Shown piece by piece: positions 32,802-39,109 of a stretch of DNA of 39,109 nucleotides. The DNA comes from CAYLMG01 sp964464635. GTDB lineage: Bacteria; Planctomycetota; Phycisphaerae; Sedimentisphaerales; Anaerobacaceae. Numbering within the stretch: position 1 is the first letter of the stretch; each line of letters opens with the position of its first letter. Both the position numbers and the translations under genes were made by a program. Below the pieces are notes generated by a model. That model had not been told where the DNA came from. It saw only the letters and a list, made by a program, of their open reading frames with translations, and searched no databases. The stretch covers positions 1 to 39,109 of the forward strand of contig CAYXGT010000015.1 in NCBI GenBank assembly GCA_964464635.1. Direction: 5' to 3'.

Positions 32802-34053
32802 TTTGTATCGGCTCAAGAGTAAGGATTAAGGTTTTGATTCTGTGTTTTTGCATTTGTTCGACCGTGAATTTCAGATTGCCGAGATATACCTGGTCGCCCT
32901 GTTCCGGAATTTTTCCCAGAAGGGCGGTAACGAGACCGGCTATTGTTGAAATACGAGTTTCTTCAATCTCGATATCGAAGGCATCGGCCCAGTCGTGAAT
33001 TGGCAGGCTGCCCGAAAGACGATACTCGAAAGGTCCTGTTTTTTTGACAGGTTCGGTGTGTTCGGTAACTTCCATTGGCCCGAGCAGCTCCTCGGCTATA
33101 TCCTCCAGGCAGATGCTCCCTGCGATTCCTCCGTATTCGTCGGTAACTATCGCCGTGTCGGTATGGGTCTTTCGGAAAAACTCGAGCAGCGACTCTATAC
33201 TTTTCTGCTCGGGGACAAAATGCACCGGCTGAACAAGTTTATCAACCGCCTTGTCACTTTCAAGCAGCAGCTTGCGAAGGTGAATCTCTCCAACGATATT
33301 ATCAATTTTTTTGGCATAGACCGGGATTTTTACCAGGTTATGCTCACGCATTATCCGCTGAAGCTGCTGAGCCGAATCCGTAACCTTACCGACAATCATA
33401 TCCACTCTCGGATTCAGACAGTCGCGAACCTTTAACGAGGCAAGCTCTATGATTTCGTTTATTAGCTTGTTCTGGTCGGGTGTAATCAAACCTCTTTTCT
33501 TGCTCTGTTCTATAAGAGAGCGGAATTCATCTGCCGTGATTGTCTTCGGTCTTTGAACCGGGCCGAGAAGCAGCCGAAGTGAAGGCTCGACGAATACAAA
33601 TTTGAAAGCCGAGATGACGGGTAAAAGCATCTTCAGTGTAATATACGCAGGTGCTGCTGCGCTGATGCTTATGGCTTTCGAATTTGAATATGCAAGTGAC
33701 TTCGGAAGTATCTCGCCGAAAAGCACTAAAATGCAGAACAGCCCAAGAGCCAGAATTGCCGCTCCCATAACACCGGCATATTGTTCGATTCTGAATGTAA
33801 GCACACTTGAAATGGCAAAGTACAGGACGTTGACCAGCATATTGCCGAAAAGAAGACTGCTTAATAAATGAGAAGGCCTGCGCATAAGAAGGGCGGCGAG
33901 ATGCTGCAGTTTGTGTCTTGATATTTCCATAAGCTTGATTTGTCTGCGGGACAGATTAAAGAAGGCAGTCTCAGAGCCTGAGAAAAAAGCCGAAAAGAAA
34001 AGCAAAATCACGAGGAAAATGATATGACCGATATTTCTTAGAAAAGGCTCCAC
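32791..34053 (-). CDS. DUF21/CBS/CorC_HlyC membrane protein, first of a pair
   Basis: The protein has 420 residues starting with GTG. The DUF21 domain (about 1-190) has FFSAFFSGSETAFFNLSRRQ and LFGEILPKSLAYSN. The CBS pair (about 205-330) has CLNPRVDMIVGKV and TAIVTDEYGGIAGSICLEDI. The C-terminal CorC_HlyC domain (about 335-415) has YRLSGSLPIHDWADAF. This is the full family layout, often annotated hemolysin-like and now linked to magnesium transport. It is 4 nt after the soluble kinase gene, so the kinase and both CBS proteins probably share one transcript with the glycosyltransferase. Confidence 0.92.
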   Translation of the reverse strand: MEPFLRNIGHIIFLVILLFFSAFFSGSETAFFNLSRRQIKLMEISRHKLQHLAALLMRRPSHLLSSLLFGNMLVNVLYFAISSVLTFRIEQYAGVMGAAILALGLFCILVLFGEILPKSLAYSNSKAISISAAAPAYITLKMLLPVISAFKFVFVEPSLRLLLGPVQRPKTITADEFRSLIEQSKKRGLITPDQNKLINEIIELASLKVRDCLNPRVDMIVGKVTDSAQQLQRIMREHNLVKIPVYAKKIDNIVGEIHLRKLLLESDKAVDKLVQPVHFVPEQKSIESLLEFFRKTHTDTAIVTDEYGGIAGSICLEDIAEELLGPMEVTEHTEPVKKTGPFEYRLSGSLPIHDWADAFDIEIEETRISTIAGLVTALLGKIPEQGDQVYLGNLKFTVEQMQKHRIKTLILTLEPIQNDN

Positions 34054-34057
34054 TTTT

Positions 34058-34846
34058 TTATATTACCCGTCCGGCGGCCGGAAGCACGATTTTGAAAGTA
34101 CTGCCTTTCGCGGGTCCCGATTCGACCGTAATTGTTCCGTTGTGTGAATCGATTACCTTTTTGCAGAAGGCCAATCCCAGCCCGGAACCCGTAATTTCCG
34201 GCTGATTTTCGCTGCTCGTTTTGGTAGTGAAAAAAGGCTCGAAAATCTTGTCAAGCTCCTCTTTTGCTATCCCGCAGCCGCTGTCACTAACCTTTATGAT
34301 AACTGAATCTCTGTTTTGCTCCGCAGTGATTTTCAAAACGCCGCCGTTGCCGAGCATCGCTTCCCTCGCATTCAGAATCAGATTCATAAGCATCTGCTGA
34401 AGCTGTATCCCGATGCCGTAAACCCTCAGCTCGCCTGGAATATGAATCTGCACATTTATCGAATCTTTCGAGAAGTCTCTGCATAAACAGGTAAAAATCT
34501 CTTCGACAAGGTCGAGCAGCCGCACATCACTCTTTGTTTCCGCATCTCTTTTTGTCATCGCAAGAATGCTTGACATAACCTCACAGGCACGCCGGCTGTT
34601 ATGAAGGGTTTTTTGCAGAACCTTTTCTGTCAGTGCCTTGTCTTCAGGATTTTTCAGGGCAAGGTCCGCATAGTTTGTAAGAGGCGTTAAAAGATTGTTC
34701 ATTTCGTGGGCCATCATAGCTGTATTAAGCCCAATATTTGCAAGGGCCTGAAGCTGACCGAGCTGCAGTTTTAACGTCCTGTTTTCATTCTGCTCTTTTA
34801 CCACCTGCTTATGTAACGAGCGGCGTTTTTCTATTATTCTTGTCAA
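34058..34846 (-). CDS. Soluble sensor histidine kinase
   Basis: The protein has 262 residues from a TTG start with AGGGG 7 nt upstream. There is no membrane segment. An N-terminal coiled coil (about 5-35) leads to the HisKA helix with His47 in MMAHEMNNLLTPLTNYADLA. The HATPase domain has LMNLILNAREAML (N-box), SDSGCGIAKEEL and GSGLGLAFCKKV. No input domain is present, so the signal may come through a partner protein. A stand-alone receiver protein is encoded divergently at 35439 and is a candidate partner. Confidence 0.9.
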   Translation of the reverse strand: MTRIIEKRRSLHKQVVKEQNENRTLKLQLGQLQALANIGLNTAMMAHEMNNLLTPLTNYADLALKNPEDKALTEKVLQKTLHNSRRACEVMSSILAMTKRDAETKSDVRLLDLVEEIFTCLCRDFSKDSINVQIHIPGELRVYGIGIQLQQMLMNLILNAREAMLGNGGVLKITAEQNRDSVIIKVSDSGCGIAKEELDKIFEPFFTTKTSSENQPEITGSGLGLAFCKKVIDSHNGTITVESGPAKGSTFKIVLPAAGRVI

Positions 34847-34905
34847 TTCTCTGCCCCTGATATAAAATCCGGCATCTAATTTTCTTTGCCGGCAAAAACC
34901 TGATT

Positions 34906-34934
34906 ATATACCAAAGCCTCTATATTTGGTATAT
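34906..34934. promoter_or_regulatory. Perfect 10-bp palindrome between divergent genes
   Basis: ATATACCAAA (34906-34915) and TTTGGTATAT (34925-34934) form a perfect inverted repeat with a 9-bp centre. It lies between the kinase gene (minus strand, start 34846) and the small gene at 35058. No T-tract follows on either strand, so an operator is more likely than a terminator. Confidence 0.5.
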
Positions 34935-35057
34935 TGAAGTTAACTGTTGAGTAAATATAGCTTTATGTAGTTATATCGACCTGAAGCACTTGATTTCTTG
35001 AACAGTGCCTGACCTCTGAAGACGGGGACGATAAAATATAGCTTATTTAGGCAAAAG

Positions 35058-35321
35058 ATGAACGAGCAGAACATTTTAGAACAGCTTTTGGCTGTTCTCG
35101 AGGCCAACGGTGTCAAAGTCCGCTCCGAGCCGCTCGGCGGAAACGGCGGGGGGTTGTGCGTTATTAAAGGAGAAAACTTTTTCTTTGTCGATACTCAGGC
35201 TACTGCTGCCGAAACTGCCGCGGTTTGCGCAAAGGCAGTCTCAGAGCTTGTTGACACCGACAGCATATATCTCAAGCCGCAGATAAGAGAGTTTATCGAG
35301 AAAAATATGGCATCCGGTTGA
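35058..35321 (+). CDS. Small conserved-looking protein of unknown function
   Basis: The protein has 87 residues and I do not recognise it. It has an amphipathic N-terminal helix (NILEQLLAVLEANGVKV), a glycine-rich turn (PLGGNGGGL), a short beta pair (CVIKGENFFFVDTQA) and two further helices with an alanine-rich segment. It has no signal peptide or membrane segment, so it is cytoplasmic. Codon use and composition look like a real gene. It lies between the divergent kinase and the receiver protein, which suggests, without proving, a link to that signalling pair. Confidence 0.6.
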   Translation: MNEQNILEQLLAVLEANGVKVRSEPLGGNGGGLCVIKGENFFFVDTQATAAETAAVCAKAVSELVDTDSIYLKPQIREFIEKNMASG

Positions 35322-35369
35322 AAAGTATGCAATTTGAGTATTTATAAGACCTGCCTTGTAAATATAGCA

Positions 35370-35397
35370 TTGACATATACTTGAAATGATTTAATAT
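35370..35397 (+). promoter_or_regulatory. Promoter for the receiver-only protein
   Basis: A perfect TTGACA (35370-35375), a 16-bp spacer and TAATAT (35392-35397), 41 nt before the start codon. Confidence 0.55.
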
Positions 35398-35438
35398 CTT
35401 GAGCTTGCAAACAGTGTTCAAAATCAGGAGCTGCTGAT

Positions 35439-35921
35439 ATGAAAAGAGGCCCGATTGAGAAACAGGAAGATAAACAAGCGGTCATACTCGTTGTAGATGA
35501 TAATCAGCAGAACCTTGAGCTGCTGCAGGCATACCTTGAGGACCTCGACTGCGAGACAATCGGCGCAACTGCCGGTGAGCAGGCACTTCAGATTGCTAAT
35601 TCGAGCCCGCCGGATTTGATTCTGCTCGATGTTATGATGCCCAAAATCAGCGGGTTCGAGGTGTGCAAAAGAATAAAAAATTCCCCGAAAACGAAAAACA
35701 TACCCGTCATTATGGTCACCGCCCTTAACGAGTTTGCTGATATCGAAAGGGGCGTCGATTCAGGGACAGACGATTTTATAAGCAAGCCCGTCAATAAGCT
35801 TGAGCTTTTAACGCGTGTAAAAACAATGTTAAAGCTCAAGCACTTAACCGATGAGCTCGAACGGACGCTGGCCTATCTCAGTGAGATAGAAAAACAGGCC
35901 AGGGTCACGGAAACTGACTAA
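35439..35921 (+). CDS. Stand-alone response regulator receiver protein
   Basis: The protein has 160 residues. It consists of one receiver domain with VVDDNQQNLELLQAYL (Asp20, Asp21), the phospho-acceptor Asp64 in ILLDVMMPKISGFEV, Thr94 and Lys116 in ISKPVNKLELLTRV. A short helical tail (about 128-155) has heptad-like spacing. No output domain is present. It resembles the receiver part of PleD-type and hybrid-kinase proteins. AGGAG lies upstream of the ATG. It may be the phosphorylation target of the soluble kinase at 34058-34846. Confidence 0.92.
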   Translation: MKRGPIEKQEDKQAVILVVDDNQQNLELLQAYLEDLDCETIGATAGEQALQIANSSPPDLILLDVMMPKISGFEVCKRIKNSPKTKNIPVIMVTALNEFADIERGVDSGTDDFISKPVNKLELLTRVKTMLKLKHLTDELERTLAYLSEIEKQARVTETD

Positions 35922-36289
35922 ATAAATTCACCCCTGTCGGCCGTGAATATCATTTGGCTTTTTAGTGCATTTAACAATATCTGTGTCTCCTTGTGCCCCA
36001 TAAAAACAATACCTGTTATTCCAACCTGAGAGCCTGCTGCCGATAAAAGTCTAACAGCCGATAAACACTATAGAATCTGTTGTCATTATCCCCACGAAAT
36101 TGAAATTCGTAACAACCACTACAGGACACACAATCGCCATATCAACCACACAAAAGTATAAATTAACGCTCGATTTATAAGGTATCAATTCAACAGCAGG
36201 CCCTATGTTGTCGATAAATTTTACTGGCCGGAATGCTTGGCATAATGGCCGAAAAGTTTACCCGGTGGCTTCGGGCAGGAGAGTGGTGA
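35922..36289. other. Intergenic stretch without a recognised feature
   Basis: I see no gene, tRNA or convincing promoter in this 368-bp gap. A small CCCG/CGGG hairpin (near 36260-36275) lies just before the ribosome site GGAGAG of the TPR gene. Confidence 0.5.
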
Positions 36290-37888
36290 ATGAGCAGCAG
36301 GTTGCTGGAAATTCTCGGCAGGGCCGTCAATGTCGATACTGCCGATCTGATTTGGAACTGGCTACAGTTAGTCACTTCGCGTCAGTCGCAAGAACAGACC
36401 CCACAATCGCAGCTTTTAGAGAGCGTTGTCAATTCCTTAAAAGACAATAAATTAGACTCTGCTGAGAAACAGCTTCGACTGTATTTGTTCGAGAATCCCT
36501 CCTGCACTCTCGGCCGAATCGCCGCCGCAGCCATTTGCATTTCTCACGGTAAAATCGATGCCGCAATCGAGGAGCTGAATTCGGTATATATGAGACAGCC
36601 GGGTAATACAATGGCTCTTTATGCTCTCGGCCACTGTTATGAGCGAAAAGAACGTGAGGCTGAAGCTGTCGCTTTTTACCAGGATTGCCTGAAATTCAAG
36701 GATTACCTCCAGTTTCCCAGAGAGAGGCTGGCGGCGATTTATCTCAAGAACGGACAGCTCGAAAAGGCAATTCAGCAGTTCCAATCCCTCAAAAAACACT
36801 CTCCAGATGACATACCTACACTTGTCTTGCTCGGTCATTTGTACATCGCAACTGCCCAGTATGAACAGGCGGTTGAGACCTTCAATACGGCAATTTTAAT
36901 TCATCCCGATAATTTTAATTTCGAGGATAACGAGGTCGAGCAGATAATACTCGACGCTCGTTTCGAAGAAGCTGCCGAAAGACTTGAAGAGATGCTTGCC
37001 CAGGAACCGGAAAGGGCGAACCTGCTCATCAGGTATGGAGATGTGCTTTCTATGCTCGGCCAGGATAACGAAGCCACTGAGCAGTATGAGCACGCGATTT
37101 CAGTCCAGCCAAGTTGTCTCGAGGCTGCCATTAAGCTCGGAACACACCATATGCTCACCGGTGATGCAGCCGCGGCGGCAAGGCAGTTCAACAAGGCACT
37201 TGGAATAAACGACCAGATTATTGATGCTTATACCGGCCTGGCAATCGCTCAAAAACTCGCTGGAAATGAAAATGAGGCCTTGGATACCATTTCACTGGCT
37301 GCTACAATCGAGCCGAACAGCTCATTTTTATTTGCCGAAACCGCCGTCCTCCAGTTCAGAAACGGCCTGTATAAAAATTTTGCTATGGAGCAGGAAGACT
37401 CCGGAAAGCTCATTGAAGGTGTCATTAATGCCCACAAGCATCAAATCGAGCAGCAGCCGCAAAATCCGGAATTGTTTTACCGGCTGGGTATTTTGATGAC
37501 CAGCATAGAGCATTTTGAAGAGGCCGTATTAGCCTTTAGAAATGCAATTGATATAAATCCTACATTCAGCAGGGCGAGAAATAAGCTGGCTTTAGCCCTG
37601 TTTCAGACAGGCCGAAAAAAAGCTGCGATTGATTGTATCGTGGGTCCTAATTGCCTTGAGGGCGATACTTTGAATCTTCATTACAGGACCGCCTTGCTTT
37701 ATTGTGACAAATTGAAATTTGCTTCATCTCTTATAAATCTTGAAAATCTTCTTTCCAGCAGTCTTACCACGAGCAATGCAGCTTATAACATTGAAATAGT
37801 GCTCCAGAATCTTGGATTGCTTGACCCCGTAACTTCGCTCTGGGAGAATCTGATTGACACGACAAATCTTGCGATGAAGTATATTTAG
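36290..37888 (+). CDS. TPR-repeat protein
   Basis: The protein has 532 residues with roughly ten tetratricopeptide repeats from about 50 to 480. Examples are ALYALGHCYERKEREAEAVA, LLGHLYIATAQYEQAVETFN and YRLGILMTSIEHFEEAVLAF. There is no signal peptide or membrane segment, so it is probably a cytoplasmic scaffold. The first 45 residues are not TPR and may be a docking region. GGAGAG precedes the ATG. The partner is unknown; the receiver protein is the nearest upstream gene but is separated by 368 bp. Confidence 0.88.
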   Translation: MSSRLLEILGRAVNVDTADLIWNWLQLVTSRQSQEQTPQSQLLESVVNSLKDNKLDSAEKQLRLYLFENPSCTLGRIAAAAICISHGKIDAAIEELNSVYMRQPGNTMALYALGHCYERKEREAEAVAFYQDCLKFKDYLQFPRERLAAIYLKNGQLEKAIQQFQSLKKHSPDDIPTLVLLGHLYIATAQYEQAVETFNTAILIHPDNFNFEDNEVEQIILDARFEEAAERLEEMLAQEPERANLLIRYGDVLSMLGQDNEATEQYEHAISVQPSCLEAAIKLGTHHMLTGDAAAAARQFNKALGINDQIIDAYTGLAIAQKLAGNENEALDTISLAATIEPNSSFLFAETAVLQFRNGLYKNFAMEQEDSGKLIEGVINAHKHQIEQQPQNPELFYRLGILMTSIEHFEEAVLAFRNAIDINPTFSRARNKLALALFQTGRKKAAIDCIVGPNCLEGDTLNLHYRTALLYCDKLKFASSLINLENLLSSSLTTSNAAYNIEIVLQNLGLLDPVTSLWENLIDTTNLAMKYI

Positions 37889-38004
37889 CCTTAAAATCCT
37901 TAAATTTATTAGAAAGCACGATTCTAAACAGAATACCCCTTTTTGACAAAAACACGAATGAAACATAACATATATTATGGGACGTTGGATATGGTATTAA
38001 AAAT

Positions 38005-38042
38005 GGGCTTTCTATAAAACTCCCTATTTTTATTAAAAGCCC
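38005..38042. terminator. Bidirectional terminator between convergent genes
   Basis: GGGCTTT (38005-38011) pairs with AAAGCCC (38036-38042), with an inner ATAAAA/TTTTAT stem. CTTTT follows on the plus strand and ATTTTT on the minus strand. It separates the TPR gene from the convergent membrane-protein gene. Confidence 0.55.
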
Positions 38043-38049
38043 CTTTTAA

Positions 38050-38592
38050 TCAGAACAAACGTTCCTGCTGTCTTAATGATAAAGGTTTTCCTAAGATTTC
38101 ATAATAAAGAATGCCTTTCTTGAGGTCATCAATACTTTCAAAACTCAAAAGAGATTCAGCTACTATAGGCTGATAAGCTTCTTTCTTTTCTCTTTTACTG
38201 ATGCCTTCAAGACCGGTTTTAATTACAGGCGTAGAAACAGATAATTTAGAAATTTCAGGCAAATCAGTGCTAACGCTATCGGGCTCGGTTTTATAAATCT
38301 TACTTTCGATAGAGGCTTGCTTTTGTTCAATCAATTTTGAAACACTATCTTTAATACGTTTTAGATGCTGGGAAGGAACTTGTGATTTTTGTTTAATTTT
38401 AAATTGAATAGGCCCCGGTTGTTTAACTAACTTTTGATTTTCTGCGATGGTTTCACTTTTTTTAGCCTTACTTGAAACTACTTTTACGATAGCACCAATA
38501 ACCCAAAAAACAGCGATTACAATAATAAATATTATCTGGCTAAAATCAGTATCGTTCTTTGCAACAACAAATTGTAGAATTCCGAAATTCAT
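38050..38592 (-). CDS. Single-pass membrane protein of unknown function, downstream of floA
   Basis: The protein has 180 residues from the ATG at 38592 (AGGA upstream); a longer reading would overlap floA and is less likely. A short N-terminus is followed by one membrane segment (about 18-40, IIFIIVIAVFWVIGAIVKVV), then a long charged, proline- and serine-containing cytoplasmic stretch. The C-terminus is KGILYYEILGKPLSLRQQERLF. I recall similar short C-terminal motifs from other planctomycete proteins but cannot name a family. It starts 22 nt after the floA stop, so it is probably co-transcribed and may work with flotillin membrane domains. Confidence 0.65.
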   Translation of the reverse strand: MNFGILQFVVAKNDTDFSQIIFIIVIAVFWVIGAIVKVVSSKAKKSETIAENQKLVKQPGPIQFKIKQKSQVPSQHLKRIKDSVSKLIEQKQASIESKIYKTEPDSVSTDLPEISKLSVSTPVIKTGLEGISKREKKEAYQPIVAESLLSFESIDDLKKGILYYEILGKPLSLRQQERLF

Positions 38593-38614
38593 ACGTATTC
38601 CTGAATATCGAGGT

Positions 38615-39109
38615 TTATTCTTTTTTCTTGGGTTTTGCGATAGAATCACGCATATCTGTGTCAGCAACGACGTTTTTCATCCGGTAATAGTCCATAATTC
38701 CGAGGTTGCCTTTCTCAAAGGCTTCAGCTATGGCCAGCGGCACTTTGGCTTCGTTTTCGACGACCAGGGCTCTCATTTCCTGCTCCCTTGCAACAGCCAT
38801 AGCCCTTCGTTTTTCGGCCTCAGCCTTTGCACGACGCATATCAGCCTCCGCCTGAGCTGCCTGAAGCTGGGCGCCCACGTTTTCGCCTACATCGACGTCC
38901 GCAATATCAATAGACAGAATCTCATAAGCAGTACCGGCATCGAGACCCTTGGCAAGAACCGCCTTGGATATATCATCCGGATTCTCCAAAACAGATTTAT
39001 AAGTTATTGCACTGCCTATAGTTGTAACAATTCCCTCGCCGACACGGGCAATAATTGTCTCCTGAGTGGCACCGCCGATAAGTCTCTCGATGTTTGCGCG
39101 AACCGTAAC
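38615..39109 (-). CDS. floA: Flotillin-like protein FloA, N-terminus cut by window edge
   Basis: 165 codons are visible up to the right edge. The sequence fits the FloA/YqfA family: VTVRANIERLIGGATQETII, then VGEGIVTTIGSAITY, and DISKAVLAKGLDAGTAYEIL. A coiled coil rich in A, E and R (AQAEADMRRAKAEAEKRRAM) and GNLGIMDYYRMKNVVADTDM follow. FloA forms functional membrane microdomains. The membrane anchor at the N-terminus would lie outside the window. The gene is followed by a single-pass membrane protein on the same strand. Confidence 0.95.
   Translation of the reverse strand, partial: VTVRANIERLIGGATQETIIARVGEGIVTTIGSAITYKSVLENPDDISKAVLAKGLDAGTAYEILSIDIADVDVGENVGAQLQAAQAEADMRRAKAEAEKRRAMAVAREQEMRALVVENEAKVPLAIAEAFEKGNLGIMDYYRMKNVVADTDMRDSIAKPKKKE

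Noticed and set aside
33965..35247. AAGGCAGTCTCAGAGC shared by the DUF21/CBS gene and the 87-residue gene
   Set aside because: It is a single 16-bp coincidence in two unrelated coding frames, with no flanking similarity.
36220..36290. Possible riboswitch upstream of the TPR gene
   Set aside because: Only a 4-bp hairpin is present and none of the conserved bases of known riboswitch classes could be recognised.

Overview
The window looks like a chromosomal segment of an anaerobic or facultative planctomycete, most likely class Phycisphaerae. This is an inference from gene content: a prepilin with an H-X9-DG-like C-terminus, an ECF sigma factor fused to a membrane segment and a large C-terminal domain, a VIT-domain secreted protein, DUF4139 proteins, and a FloA-type flotillin. 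No rRNA, tRNA, CRISPR array, phage or transposase gene was seen.

Region 1 (1-9255) is an envelope-linked cluster. It holds a VIT-domain secreted protein (cut by the left edge), a membrane histidine kinase with an OmpR-type response regulator, two tandem DUF4139/MuiA-like exported proteins, and a predicted lipoprotein joining a C39-like cysteine peptidase to an HExxH metallopeptidase. The VIT gene, the regulator operon and the first DUF4139 gene each have a promoter of identical geometry: two TTTAC-containing repeats 11 bp apart, ending exactly 20 bp before a -10 hexamer. This is the arrangement expected of OmpR/PhoB-type activation, and it suggests that the local two-component system controls itself and its neighbours. 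I consider this the most interesting result in the window.

Region 2 (9300-16439) is housekeeping and metabolism. On the minus strand are a TauE/SafE permease, an EF-Tu domain-II-like small protein and a D-amino-acid transaminase. These are followed by ribosomal protein L21 without L27, a precorrin-2 dehydrogenase, and a plus-strand run: fumarase/tartrate dehydratase beta subunit, YchF-like GTPase, zinc alcohol dehydrogenase, cinA.

Region 3 (16503-25433) holds the type IV pilus ATPases pilB and pilT, a strong terminator, then pgi, a GDP-mannose pyrophosphorylase, ruvX and L-lactate dehydrogenase. These converge on an MGMT-like gene and larC (nickel-pincer cofactor of lactate racemase), so two lactate-related genes lie close together.

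Region 4 (25434-34846) starts with a second copy of a hairpin-rich inverted-repeat element also found near 905-1042. It continues with the ECF sigma fusion translationally coupled to a prepilin, a PBP4-type D,D-carboxypeptidase, a GT-C type membrane glycosyltransferase-like protein, two tandem DUF21/CBS proteins and a soluble histidine kinase.

Region 5 (34847-39109) holds a small unknown protein, a stand-alone receiver protein, a TPR protein, a single-pass membrane protein of unknown function and the 3' part of floA, cut by the right edge.
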